Made by a program: the position numbers and the translations under genes
The notes under the pieces: generated by a model
What the model was told of the DNA's origin: nothing
Databases searched by the model: none
Seen by the model: only the letters and a program-made list of their open reading frames with translations
Assembly: GCA_963722715.1 (NCBI GenBank)
Contig: CAVROA010000020.1
Location: forward strand, 124,001-188,000
Source: DASQGA01 sp963722715
GTDB lineage: Bacteria > Actinomycetota > Thermoleophilia > Gaiellales > Gaiellaceae
Direction: 5' to 3'
Length of the DNA: 64,000 nt
Part shown: in pieces, positions 24,767 to 32,953 of the stretch
Position numbering within the stretch: the stretch's first letter is position 1
Layout: each line of letters begins with the position of its first letter

Positions 24767-25624
24767 GTGGGCCAGGAGATCAGCAGGGTGGGGGTGGTCG
24801 GGCTCGGCACGATGGGCGCCGGGATCGCCCAGGTCTGCGTGCAGGCCGGCTTCGACACGACCGGCGTCGAGGTGAGCGAAGAGCTCTGCGAGCGTGCGCG
24901 CAGCACGATCGACCGCTACCTCTCGCGGGGCGTCGAGAAGGGCCGGCTGAGCGCCGAGGAGAGGGAGGCGGCCCTGGCCCGGCTGACGACGTCGACCAAG
25001 AGAGAGGACCTCGGCGACTGCGACCTGGTCATCGAGGCGATCGTCGAGGAGCTCGGGGCCAAGCAGGAGCTCTTCCGGGAGCTCGACGGGATCGTGGGCG
25101 CCGGTGCCGTCCTCGCCACGAACACCTCGGCGCTGTCGGTCACCGAGATCGCGTCGGCGGCCGAACGGTCAGAGCGGGTGGTAGGCCTGCACTTCTTCAA
25201 TCCGGCGCCGGTTCTCCAGCTCGTCGAGGTCGTGCGGACGAAGCTCGCATCGGACGAGGCCTACGAGCGCGCCTTCCGGTTCGCCCAGGCTCTCGGCAAG
25301 GAGCCCGTCCGCTGCAACGATACGCCGGGCTTCGTCGTCAACCGGATTCTGATCCCGCTTCTGAACGACTGCGTGCGGGTTCTCGACGAGGCGGGGGTGA
25401 CTCCGGAGGACCTCGACCGGGCGATGCGGTTCGGAACGAACTGGCCGATCGGGCCCTGCGCGCTCCTCGACCTGATCGGCCTCGACGTGCACGTGCACGC
25501 GAGCGAGGCGCTCCAGGAGAAGCTCGGGGAGCCCAGGATGGCGCCTCCACCGCGGCTCGTCAGCATGGTTGAGCGGGGCCAGCTGGGCCGGAAGACCGGC
25601 CGCGGCTTCTTCACCTACGAGTAG
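24767..25624 (+). CDS. 3-hydroxybutyryl-CoA / 3-hydroxyacyl-CoA dehydrogenase
   Basis: The product has 285 residues from GTG 24767; upstream sequence belongs to the divergent ALDH gene. The NAD-binding GLGTMGAGIAQV, the catalytic His in GLHFFNPAPVLQLVEVV and NDTPGFVVNRIL are typical of the short soluble family (Hbd, PaaH). It oxidises 3-hydroxyacyl-CoA to 3-ketoacyl-CoA in beta-oxidation or butanoate metabolism. GRKTGRGFFTYE at the C-terminus is the usual end. The small CxxC gene follows after 43 bases. Confidence 0.92.
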   Translation: MGQEISRVGVVGLGTMGAGIAQVCVQAGFDTTGVEVSEELCERARSTIDRYLSRGVEKGRLSAEEREAALARLTTSTKREDLGDCDLVIEAIVEELGAKQELFRELDGIVGAGAVLATNTSALSVTEIASAAERSERVVGLHFFNPAPVLQLVEVVRTKLASDEAYERAFRFAQALGKEPVRCNDTPGFVVNRILIPLLNDCVRVLDEAGVTPEDLDRAMRFGTNWPIGPCALLDLIGLDVHVHASEALQEKLGEPRMAPPPRLVSMVERGQLGRKTGRGFFTYE

Positions 25625-25667
25625 CTCGCTCCGTCCGATCGACGACGTACCGTCACGAGGCGTGACG

Positions 25668-25868
25668 ATGTGCACGCTCTGCCGACGCAATCTCATGGCC
25701 GGAGAACGGTTCCGGCTCTGGCAGGCAGAGGCTTCTGCGGAGCGCCGCCGGGCCGTCTGCGGGCTGTGCGAGCGGGAGGCGGCTCGGGAGGGCTGGGTTC
25801 GGGTCGTTCAGCCGATGGCGCGTGAGAACGCGGTCGGACTGCGAGGCACCGTGCGTCTGGTGGCCTAG
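25668..25868 (+). CDS. 66-residue CxxC protein (possible zinc ribbon)
   Basis: The ATG at 25668 (or GTG 25662) follows a GAGG ribosome binding site and opens a 66-residue frame: MCTLCRRNLMAGERFRLW, then AVCGLCEREAAREGW and a Val/Arg-rich tail. Two CxxC pairs 35 residues apart could bind one zinc ion. It is probably cotranscribed with the hydroxyacyl-CoA dehydrogenase gene upstream and is followed by a terminator with a T-run. Function unknown. Confidence 0.7.
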   Translation: MCTLCRRNLMAGERFRLWQAEASAERRRAVCGLCEREAAREGWVRVVQPMARENAVGLRGTVRLVA

Positions 25869-25886
25869 AGGCCGAGGGGCAGCCGG

Positions 25887-25910
25887 CCCCGTTTGGCCAC
25901 GGGGTTTATT
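25887..25910 (+). terminator. Rho-independent terminator before the peroxidase gene
   Basis: Arms CCCCGT and ACGGGG (25887-25892 and 25899-25904) with a TTGGCC loop are followed by TTTATT. This ends the hydroxyacyl-CoA dehydrogenase / CxxC transcript. Confidence 0.6.
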
Positions 25911-25979
25911 CTGGCTACGGAAGCCGAGGGCAGTGTGCCGCCTGCCCCTGTTCCCGAGCAACTGATTAGAGGAGGCGCC

Positions 25980-27557
25980 GTGGAACACCATGGTTCGGAG
26001 AGCTACTTCGTCGTGGGCGAGGGGTTGCTCACAGAGAGCGTCGGAGGCCGAGAACGCACGCTGGCCTCGGCTCTCGAGGAGCTGGCCCCGCCGTTTCGCT
26101 TCTCGCGGATGGGGCCGAACGGTATCGGGCGCCAGCTCGGTGAGCCCAACAGGAAGAAGATCGGCAACGTCATGACCGTGGGCGGCGGCGGCGCGTCGCA
26201 GATCCCGGCCGGCTTCACATACCTGGGTCAGTTCACGGACCACGACCTGACCTTCGACAAGACGAGCGTCATGCTGGGTGAGAACGTCTCCCCGGCGGAG
26301 CTCCTGCAGGCGCGATCGCCGAGCCTCGACCTCGATTCCCTGTACGGGGCCGGACCGGGCGATCCCGTGTCGGCCAAGTTCTACGCGGCCGACGGTCTCC
26401 ATTTGAAGATGGGGAAGACGCTCGCTGAGGGGGGGATCACGGCGAAGCAGGGCTTTGACCTGCCGCGCGGGGCGGGCACAACGGTGGCGAAGAAACGCAA
26501 GGCGATCATTCCGGATCCGAGAAACGACGAGAACCTCGCGGTCGCTCAGACCCATCTGGCCATGATCCGTTTCCACAACCGCGTCGTCGACACCCTGCCC
26601 GCCTCGGTGCCCGTCGCACAGCGGTTCGACAAGGCTCGCGAGCTCGTCACCAAGCATTACCAGTGGATGCTCCGGACCGATTACCTACCGCGAATCTGTG
26701 CAGCCGGCGTCGTGAACAACGTCTTCACGAACGGCAGGAAGGCGTTCGAGGTAGGTGTCCCCCCGACGGATGTCCCGACGATGCCGATCGAGTTCTCCGT
26801 GGCCGCCTTCCGGATCGGCCACTCGATGATCCGGAGGGCCTACAACTGGAACAAGATCTTCGACGACGGCTTCGGCTCCCTCGACCTGCTGTTCGTGTTC
26901 TCCGCGACCAGCGGCGACCTGGGGGGCGGGCTCCGCCTTCCAAGCACCTGGATCGCCGACTTCCGTCGGCTCTACGACTTCAGCGAGTCGGGGAAGGCCA
27001 ATCTCGTGGTGCCGGAGGGCAAGTTCAACCGGGCCATGCGTATCGACACGAGACTCGTGAACCCGCTGAAGAATCTTCCGGCCGCCTCGTTCGGAGGCCC
27101 TGAGGTGCCGTTCAACGACCCGAGGGCCAACCTCGCGTTTCGCAATCTGACCCGGGCCAAGATGGTGAGGCTGGCCACCGGCCAGCAGATGGCCACGTTC
27201 CTGCAGAGCAAGGGAGTGACGCTGACCAAGCTAACGCAGGCGCAGATCCGGGACGGCAACAACGGCGCGGACCTCGGGGCGCTGACACAGACGCAACGCG
27301 CAGCGCTCGTCAAGGACACGCCGCTCTGGTTCTACATCCTCCGCGAGGCCGAGTTGAACGGAGGCAAGCTGAAGGGCGTCGGAGCGCGCATCGTCGCGGA
27401 GACGTTCCACCGTGCCATGGAAGGCAGCCAAGCGTCGATCGTTCGCGACCCGACCTGGCATCCGACACTCGGTCCCAACAGCACGACGTTCCGGATGGTC
27501 GACCTACTGTTCTTCGCGTTCGAGGGAAAGAAGGCTCTGCTCGCTCCGCTCGGCTGA
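25980..27557 (+). CDS. Animal-type haem peroxidase (peroxidase-cyclooxygenase superfamily)
   Basis: The product has 525 residues from GTG 25980. That start is chosen because a strong AGAGGAGG site lies at 25968-25975; the frame also opens earlier. The distal haem pocket is visible in QFTDHDLTFD (distal His88, Asp nearby) and the proximal ligand in FRIGHSMIRRAYNWN (His281), with the Arg of the same region. PDPRNDENLAVAQTHLAMIRFHNRV is the conserved central block. It lacks a signal peptide, so it should be cytoplasmic, unlike the secreted animal members. Bacterial members are few in characterised form; their substrates (halides, fatty acids or phenolics) are mostly unknown. A terminator precedes it, so it probably has its own promoter. 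It does not look part of an operon. Confidence 0.86.
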   Translation: MEHHGSESYFVVGEGLLTESVGGRERTLASALEELAPPFRFSRMGPNGIGRQLGEPNRKKIGNVMTVGGGGASQIPAGFTYLGQFTDHDLTFDKTSVMLGENVSPAELLQARSPSLDLDSLYGAGPGDPVSAKFYAADGLHLKMGKTLAEGGITAKQGFDLPRGAGTTVAKKRKAIIPDPRNDENLAVAQTHLAMIRFHNRVVDTLPASVPVAQRFDKARELVTKHYQWMLRTDYLPRICAAGVVNNVFTNGRKAFEVGVPPTDVPTMPIEFSVAAFRIGHSMIRRAYNWNKIFDDGFGSLDLLFVFSATSGDLGGGLRLPSTWIADFRRLYDFSESGKANLVVPEGKFNRAMRIDTRLVNPLKNLPAASFGGPEVPFNDPRANLAFRNLTRAKMVRLATGQQMATFLQSKGVTLTKLTQAQIRDGNNGADLGALTQTQRAALVKDTPLWFYILREAELNGGKLKGVGARIVAETFHRAMEGSQASIVRDPTWHPTLGPNSTTFRMVDLLFFAFEGKKALLAPLG

Positions 27558-27614
27558 AGAGCCCGTCCAGGCGCCGAGGGAGGGAACCGCAGGATGCGGT
27601 GAGCTCCAGTCGAT

Positions 27615-27875
27615 TCAGGCTGCGATGTCTGCGTCCAGCCGGCACCAGTCGGCCGACGGGTGTCGCGTCCTGACATCGGCCCAGATCGCGCCCGCTTCCT
27701 CGGCTGACAGGAGCTCGAGCGCGACGGCGTTGCGGGTCGCCCCGACGACGCGGAAGACCTGCTCGCCGAAACGCCTTTGCGGACTGGAGGAGCGCTCGCA
27801 CGCTTGAGCGAGCGCCTCGAGCCGTGTTTCGAGGAGACGGGCGGTTCTGCTGTGATGTGCGTGGACTTCCATCAC
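27615..27875 (-). CDS. Small conserved hypothetical protein
   Basis: The product has 86 residues (27872 is an alternative start one codon later). It begins MEVHAHHSRTARLLETRLEALAQACE and is probably a helical protein with a mixed alpha/beta end (GEQVFRVVGATRNAVALELL). ADWCRLDADIAA ends the chain. No family is recognised. It lies 65 bases downstream of pdxH on the same strand and may be cotranscribed with it. A longer ORF from a different frame overlaps it, but the residue composition here looks more like a folded protein. Confidence 0.5.
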   Translation of the reverse strand: MMEVHAHHSRTARLLETRLEALAQACERSSSPQRRFGEQVFRVVGATRNAVALELLSAEEAGAIWADVRTRHPSADWCRLDADIAA

Positions 27876-27940
27876 CCCTGGTTCGACGCCGACGTGCGGC
27901 GTCCTTGCCCCATAGGTAACAGGCAGGCCCGGACGGAGCG

Positions 27941-28552
27941 TCAGGGTGAGAGGCGGGAGTGCGTCCAGCCGTCCCCGGACCGCTCGTAGACGATGCGGTC
28001 ATGGAGGCGATCCTCGCCGTGCTGCCAGAGCTCGATCCGATCGGGTCGGAGGCGATACCCGCCCCAGAACGGCGGCAACGGAACCTCGCGTCCCTCGTAC
28101 TCCCGCTCGAGCCTTCGCACTCGCTCCTCGAGGACGTCTCGACTCTCGATCTGCTCGCTCTGGCGTGAGGCCCAGGCGCCGAGCTGGCCACCGCGAGGCC
28201 GTGTCCGGAAATAGTGCGCCGACTCCTCTTCGCTCACGCGCTCGATGCTGCCCTCGATGCGAATCTGCCGTCCCAGCGGCTGCCAGTACAGAACGAACGC
28301 AGCCTGCGGGTTCGCCTCGAGCTCGCGACCTTTCCGGCTTTCATAGTTCGTGTGGAACACGAAGCCCTTTGCCTCGATGCCGTGCAGGAGGACGATCCGC
28401 GCCGAGGGGCGCCCGGCCGCATCCGAGGTCGCCAGTGTCATCGCCTCGGGCATCGGCAGGCCGAAAGCCCGAGCCTCGTCGAGCCACCGCCGGACCTGCT
28501 CGATCGGATCGTCCGCCAGTTCGTCCTCGCGAAGGCGAACGGCATCGGTCAC
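27941..28552 (-). CDS. pdxH: Pyridoxamine 5'-phosphate oxidase
   Basis: The product has 203 residues. PdxH oxidises pyridoxamine or pyridoxine 5'-phosphate to PLP using FMN, in vitamin B6 salvage and synthesis. The family landmarks are visible: AMTLATSDAAGRPSARIVLL, FVFHTNYESRKGRELEANP, AFVLYWQPLGRQIRIEG and the closing PPFWGGYRLRPDRIELWQ ending RLSP. This enzyme would supply PLP to the several PLP enzymes in the window (the oxoamine synthase and tryptophanase), but there is no operon link. It starts at ATG 28552 and shares its upstream region with the secreted protein at 28687. Confidence 0.93.
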   Translation of the reverse strand: MTDAVRLREDELADDPIEQVRRWLDEARAFGLPMPEAMTLATSDAAGRPSARIVLLHGIEAKGFVFHTNYESRKGRELEANPQAAFVLYWQPLGRQIRIEGSIERVSEEESAHYFRTRPRGGQLGAWASRQSEQIESRDVLEERVRRLEREYEGREVPLPPFWGGYRLRPDRIELWQHGEDRLHDRIVYERSGDGWTHSRLSP

Positions 28553-28686
28553 AGCGCAAGCCTAAATCCGCGAACCCATGGTCGGCAGCAGGTGAAACCG
28601 GGCAGGCACCGTAGTCTGCGCATTACAGATTCTTTACCGTGGGATCACCACTGCCAGACCAGGTGTGACGACACTTCGGAGAGCGA

Positions 28687-29160
28687 ATGGCGATGCGGCG
28701 TCTCCTATTGATTTTTTCGATCGGGCTCACGCTCGTGGCTGCGCCTGCCGCCGATGCAGCTCTCCCCAGAACACTCTCCGCGGACAAGGATCTGGTCAAC
28801 CTGAACCGAGGGCGAGGAGTGGCGCGGTTCTCGGGCTACGGAGTTCTCTGGGGGGGCTTCGTCCGCGGACGGATCCGTGTCACCGACCTTCCGGGCGGAG
28901 CGCAGACGGTAGTAAGGGTCTACGGGGCCGAGCGGGTGACCTACGTGAACTCGGTCACTCGGGTCTACAGCGGCCGCTATGTCAGGTTCAACATCCACAC
29001 AGGACGCTGGCGGGCCGGCATCACCGCGCGCGGTATCAACGCCAGTGCGGTCCTGAAGGGGGTCATGTGGCTCGGCGGCACCGCCGGGACCTACACGATC
29101 GAGGGTTCGAGACCACGGGCATGGCCCTTCGACCTGACGCTTTTCACGCTCGGCGGGTAG
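28687..29160 (+). CDS. Secreted protein of unknown function
   Basis: The product has 157 residues. MRRLLLIFSIGLTLVAAPAADAA is a clear signal peptide with cleavage near residue 25. The mature part is beta-rich, with repeated Gly/Val/Arg patterns (GYGVLWGGFVRGRIRV, VVRVYGAERVTYV, YVRFNIHTGRWRAGITARG) and resembles a compact beta-sandwich. It sits immediately upstream of a two-component pair on the same strand (31 bases to the response regulator), so it may be an output or a ligand sensor for it. I do not recognise a family. Confidence 0.72.
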   Translation: MAMRRLLLIFSIGLTLVAAPAADAALPRTLSADKDLVNLNRGRGVARFSGYGVLWGGFVRGRIRVTDLPGGAQTVVRVYGAERVTYVNSVTRVYSGRYVRFNIHTGRWRAGITARGINASAVLKGVMWLGGTAGTYTIEGSRPRAWPFDLTLFTLGG

Positions 29161-29191
29161 GTCGGCCGGGTTCTCTGACACCATAGGAGCG

Positions 29192-29914
29192 GTGCACGTG
29201 TCCCAGCAGTCCCAAGCGCATCCGCTCATTCTGATCGTCGAGGACGAGACCAGCATCGCCTCGTTCGTCGCCATGTACCTGAAGAAGGCCGGGTATGAGG
29301 TGAAGGTGGCGGGCTCGGGGACAGACGCGCTCGCCCGTGCCAGCGCTGACAACCCGTCGCTCATCATCCTCGACCTCATGCTGCCCGACCTGGACGGCAT
29401 CGAGGTGTGCCGCCGAATCCGCCAGCGGTCCGACATTCCGATCCTGATGCTGACGGCTCGCGACGATGACGTGGACAAGATCATCGGGCTGGAGGTGGGC
29501 GCCGACGACTACCTGACGAAGCCCTTCAACCCGCGTGAGCTTGTAGCTCGGGTGAAGTCGGTCCTCAGGCGGTCGGCGCCGAAGGAGCGGGAGCTCGAGA
29601 ACTCCTTTCTCGAGCACGGACTGCTACGCATCGACTCCGGCAGGCGTGAGGTCATGGTCGGAGACGAGGAGGTCCAGCTCGCGCCGAAAGAGTTCGACCT
29701 GCTCTGGGAGCTGCTCGACCATCGGGGCCTCGTGCTCACCCGCGACCAGCTTCTCGAGCGTGTCTGGGGGTACACCTTCGCAGGCGACACGCGCACGGTC
29801 GACGTGCACGTGGGCCAGCTCCGCCGAAAGCTCGGCGACTCGTGCCCGATCGTCACGGTCTGGGGCGTCGGCTACAAGGTCTCGCCCGAGCCGAAGGCCG
29901 CTCGCGCGTCGTAG
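29192..29914 (+). CDS. OmpR/PhoB-family response regulator
   Basis: The product has 240 residues from GTG 29192. The receiver domain has the acidic pair in IVEDET, the phosphoacceptor Asp in LDLMLPDLDG, the Thr in MLTARDDD and the conserved Lys in DDYLTKPFNPREL. The C-terminal winged helix is complete (LTRDQLLERVWGYTFAGDTRTVDVHVGQLRRKLGD). It lies 15 bases before the histidine kinase gene, its likely cognate partner. Targets may include the secreted protein gene just upstream; this is inference. Confidence 0.93.
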   Translation: MHVSQQSQAHPLILIVEDETSIASFVAMYLKKAGYEVKVAGSGTDALARASADNPSLIILDLMLPDLDGIEVCRRIRQRSDIPILMLTARDDDVDKIIGLEVGADDYLTKPFNPRELVARVKSVLRRSAPKERELENSFLEHGLLRIDSGRREVMVGDEEVQLAPKEFDLLWELLDHRGLVLTRDQLLERVWGYTFAGDTRTVDVHVGQLRRKLGDSCPIVTVWGVGYKVSPEPKAARAS

Positions 29915-29929
29915 CCTGTAGGAGGTCCG

Positions 29930-31312
29930 GTGTCCTCGCTCCGGTTTCGCCTCCCAGCTCTCTTCCTCGCCGGCGTGGTTGTCGCGGCGGCAGTGACCGC
30001 CTTGCTGGCCGTCCGACTGTTCCAGGACTACGCGCGCGATCGAACGCTCAGCGATCTGCACCGGCAGGCGGCCGGGCTGTCCCAGCTCTACGCCGAGCAG
30101 GCGCGCCAGGGGCTCGAGGAGCAACGGCGGGCACCGAGGTTCGCGCGCCCCAAGCTCGAGGCTGCGACGGACACGCGCCTCTACTACGCAGGCGTCTCGA
30201 TCTTCCCGGGACAAGACCCGGGACTGCGCCCGCTTCCCCTCGGGGTGCTCGATCGCGACCTCTTGGCCGACGGCAAGGTGCAGGAGGTCGAGTTCAAGCC
30301 GCCCGGCACGGACAAGACGTACCTCGCGGTCGCTGAGCCGATTCGCCTCGGCGGAGAGACCTTCGGCGCTCTCGTCGTGGCGAAGCCCCAGGCCGAGCTC
30401 CGAGAGCGTTGGGTTGTCCTCCTCGGGCGGCTCGGCCTGGCCCTCCTGGGCGGGCTCGTCATCGCGGCTCTCCTCGTTCTGTACCTCTCTCGCCGGCTCA
30501 CGAAGCCGCTTCTGGTTCTCTCGGACGCGGCCGACCGGATCGCCGAAGGCCGGTACGACGTGCGGCTGCCCGAGGCCAAGCGCAAGGACGAGATCTCCCA
30601 CCTGACCGACCGGTTTCAGGAGATGGCCGTGCGGCTCGCCCAGGCCGAGGCACTGGAGCGACATTTCCTGATGAGCGTCTCGCATGAGCTCCGAACGCCG
30701 TTGACAGCGATCCGCGGCCATCTCGATGCGCTGCAAGAGGACCTTCTCGACGAGCCCGAAGAGCGGGCAGCATCGCTCGAGGTGATTGGCACCGAGGCGG
30801 ATCGACTTTCACGCCTTGTCAGTGACCTGCTCGACCTCGCCAAGTTGGATGCGCACCGCTTCACGCTCACGGAGGACGAAGTCGAGATGCGGCGTTTGCT
30901 TGATCAGGCCTACCGGGCCAAGACCGAGGAGGCCCGGCGGCGCGGAATCGGGTACGAGCAGCGATTCGTGGCCGATCCGGTGATCCACACGGACGGCGAC
31001 CGTGTGCTGCAGATCGTCACCAACCTCCTTGACAACGCGTTCGCCTGGACGCCGGACGGCGGCGCGATCTCGATTGGCCTCGATTCGAGGAACGGCACGG
31101 TCGAGGTCTCCGTGTCCGATTCGGGACCAGGGGTGCCCCTCGAGGAGCGCGAGCGCATCTTCCGGCCCTTCTTCTCCCGTGACGAGTCGCATGGGACCGG
31201 TCTGGGCCTCGCGATCGCACGCGAGCTTGCGCATGCGCTCGGCGGTGAGCTCGGGCTTGACTCGTCGCCGGACGGCGGCGCCCGCTTCGAGCTGACGTTG
31301 CCGGCTCGGTAG
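29930..31312 (+). CDS. Sensor histidine kinase (HAMP-HisKA-HATPase)
   Basis: The product has 460 residues with two transmembrane segments: residues 7-27 (ALFLAGVVVAAAVTALLAV) and about 163-183 (LGLALLGGLVIAALLVLYLS). They bracket an extracytoplasmic sensor of about 135 residues. A HAMP domain (SRRLTKPLLVLSDAADRIAEGRYD) follows. The H box is MSVSHELRTPLTAIRGH; N, G1 and G2 boxes are IVTNLLDNAFAWT, DSGPGVP and GTGLGLAIAREL. It is the cognate sensor for the preceding response regulator. The sensor part does not resemble a known ligand-binding family by eye. Confidence 0.92.
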   Translation: MSSLRFRLPALFLAGVVVAAAVTALLAVRLFQDYARDRTLSDLHRQAAGLSQLYAEQARQGLEEQRRAPRFARPKLEAATDTRLYYAGVSIFPGQDPGLRPLPLGVLDRDLLADGKVQEVEFKPPGTDKTYLAVAEPIRLGGETFGALVVAKPQAELRERWVVLLGRLGLALLGGLVIAALLVLYLSRRLTKPLLVLSDAADRIAEGRYDVRLPEAKRKDEISHLTDRFQEMAVRLAQAEALERHFLMSVSHELRTPLTAIRGHLDALQEDLLDEPEERAASLEVIGTEADRLSRLVSDLLDLAKLDAHRFTLTEDEVEMRRLLDQAYRAKTEEARRRGIGYEQRFVADPVIHTDGDRVLQIVTNLLDNAFAWTPDGGAISIGLDSRNGTVEVSVSDSGPGVPLEERERIFRPFFSRDESHGTGLGLAIARELAHALGGELGLDSSPDGGARFELTLPAR

Positions 31313-31315
31313 CGG

Positions 31316-31792
31316 TCAGCTGGAGCGGCGCTCGTGCCGCTCGTCGATCCGGTAGAGCGCAGCCCCTGGGCGCTCGTCGAGCGAGCGCTCCAAGCGATCG
31401 ATGATGCGTTCCATCCGGTCGAGCCGACGCTCGACTCCGTGCCAGCCCGATGCGATCAGGTCGACCAGTAGAGCCAGATCCTCAACCCGGGCGCGCCGCT
31501 CGGAGTCCAGGTCGCGCTGAAGCCGCTCGAGGCGTCGGATCGTCTGGCCCGAGAGCCCGCGCACCTCGGCGATGTGGCGCCCGACGGGGAGGACCTCGGC
31601 GCGGAGGCCCTGTTGGACCGCTTCGCCCACACGATCCGGCACGGTCGCCTCGAGCTCGGACGCACGGGTTGCGAGGTCGTCGAGGGCTTCGCCCGCCCGT
31701 GCAAGCGCGGCTTCGAGAGCGGCCGGCTCGGGACGGCCCGCACTGGTTTCCGCGAGGCGGGCCCGGGCCCGGTCGAGCGACTCCCGATCCAT
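31316..31792 (-). CDS. Coiled-coil protein of unknown function
   Basis: The product has 158 residues from ATG 31792 (MDRESLDRARARLAE). The frame stays open upstream but those residues look non-coding. The whole protein is helical with heptad repeats of Leu, Arg and Glu (GLSGQTIRRLERLQRDLDS, VERRLDRMERIIDRLERSL). It has no membrane helix and no cysteines in a motif. It converges on the histidine kinase (three bases apart) and starts 121 bases from queA in the opposite direction. No function can be inferred from sequence. Confidence 0.62.
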   Translation of the reverse strand: MDRESLDRARARLAETSAGRPEPAALEAALARAGEALDDLATRASELEATVPDRVGEAVQQGLRAEVLPVGRHIAEVRGLSGQTIRRLERLQRDLDSERRARVEDLALLVDLIASGWHGVERRLDRMERIIDRLERSLDERPGAALYRIDERHERRSS

Positions 31793-31843
31793 GCGGGCGA
31801 CTGTAGCGTTGGCGTCGGACTGAACGACGACAGAGGCCTGGCC

Positions 31844-31908
31844 GGTTGATCCGCAATCGTCAAACCATCGGATGGCGACCCCGAACGTACTCCAGTAACC
31901 GATCAACC
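31844..31908. repeat. GGTTGATC inverted pair in the queA upstream region
   Basis: GGTTGATCCGCAATCG lies on the plus strand at 31844-31859 and GGTTGATCGGTTACTG on the minus strand at 31893-31908, six bases before the queA start. They are members of the same motif family as the element at 22543-22709 and the copy at 32858. The pair sits between the divergent coiled-coil gene and queA and could be an operator or a dispersed repeat. Confidence 0.4.
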
Positions 31909-31913
31909 AGCTA

Positions 31914-32855
31914 ATGCGGACGGAGGAGCTCGACTACGACCTGCCGCCGGAGCTGATCGCGCAGAGGCCGCTCGACCGGAGGGACGAGAGTCGGCTACTC
32001 GTGTACGAACGCTCGACCGGCACGGTCCGCCACCGGATCTTCCGTGAGCTTCCCGCCGAGCTCGGTCGGGGCGAGCTCCTGATCGTCAACGACACCCGCG
32101 TCGTTCCCGCCCGAATCCATACGCACCGGCCGGGTGGGGGCAAGGCCGAGATCCTCCTGCTCGAGCCGCTCGGGGACGGTGTCTGGGAGGCGCTCGCGCG
32201 CCCTTCCCGGAAATTGCGACCGGGCATGCAGCTTCGGCCCGTGGAGCTCCTGGAGAATCTCGGCGAGGGTCGCTGGCTGGTGCGGCTCGAAGGCCCGGCG
32301 GACGGTGAGACGCCGCTCCCGCCGTACATCGTCGAGCCCCTCGCCGATCCCGAGCGGTACCAGACCGTTTACGGAGAGGAGCTCGGCTCGGCCGCCGCAC
32401 CCACGGCCGGACTCCACTTCACGGCCGACCTCCTCGCCCGCTTCGACTTCGAACGGGTCACGCTCCACGTAGGGCTGGACACGTTCCGCCCCATTGCGGC
32501 CGAGGTGCTCGCAGAGCACGCGATCCACAGCGAGCGCTACGAGGTGGACGCTGCCGCGTGGGAGCGGATCCGGGCCGCTGAGCGCGTCTGCGCCGTCGGA
32601 ACGACCACCGTGCGCGTGCTGGAGTCGCTGGCCCGCGGCGCCGAGCTCGTTGGCCGCACGAACCTGTTCGTGACACCAGGCTTCGAGTTCAGTCGCGTGG
32701 ACGCTCTGGTCACGAACTTCCACCTGCCACGCTCCTCGTTGCTCGCGCTCGTGATGGCGTTTGCGGGCGTCGCGGAAACCCGGCAGCTGTACGAGCTCGC
32801 GATCGCAGAGCGATATCGGTTCTACTCGTTCGGCGACGCGATGCTCATCCTGTAG
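31914..32855 (+). CDS. queA: S-adenosylmethionine:tRNA ribosyltransferase-isomerase
   Basis: The product has 313 residues. QueA transfers and rearranges the ribose of SAM onto preQ1 in tRNA to make epoxyqueuosine. The sequence follows the family closely: LDYDLPPELIAQRPLDRRDESRLLV, LIVNDTRVVPARI, TAGLHFT, HVGLDTFRPI, IHSERYEV, VGTTTVRVLES, TNFHLPRSSLLALVMAFAG and RYRFYSFGDAMLIL. All key blocks are present. A hairpin at 32862-32880 follows; tgt starts 98 bases later on the same strand, as is usual for queA-tgt. Confidence 0.95.
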   Translation: MRTEELDYDLPPELIAQRPLDRRDESRLLVYERSTGTVRHRIFRELPAELGRGELLIVNDTRVVPARIHTHRPGGGKAEILLLEPLGDGVWEALARPSRKLRPGMQLRPVELLENLGEGRWLVRLEGPADGETPLPPYIVEPLADPERYQTVYGEELGSAAAPTAGLHFTADLLARFDFERVTLHVGLDTFRPIAAEVLAEHAIHSERYEVDAAAWERIRAAERVCAVGTTTVRVLESLARGAELVGRTNLFVTPGFEFSRVDALVTNFHLPRSSLLALVMAFAGVAETRQLYELAIAERYRFYSFGDAMLIL

Positions 32856-32857
32856 CC

Positions 32858-32880
32858 GGTTGATCGGCAATCAGCCGATC
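32858..32880 (+). terminator. GGTTGATCGG repeat copy containing a hairpin after queA
   Basis: The motif GGTTGATCGGCAATCA begins two bases after the queA stop. Within it GATCGGC (32862-32868) and GCCGATC (32874-32880) form a perfect 7-base stem with a five-base loop. It may attenuate transcription into tgt. There is no T-run. Confidence 0.4.
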
Positions 32881-32953
32881 CCGAGCATCTCTAGACGCGC
32901 GGGTCCACCCCCTCCGCCTCCCGGCATCGACCCTACTTCGTGAAGATGCGCGG

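Noticed and set aside
22561..25572. 1003-codon open frame on the plus strand
   Set aside because: It runs antisense to the zinc-ribbon and aldehyde dehydrogenase genes and has the Arg/Ala/Gly composition of a GC-rich shadow frame.
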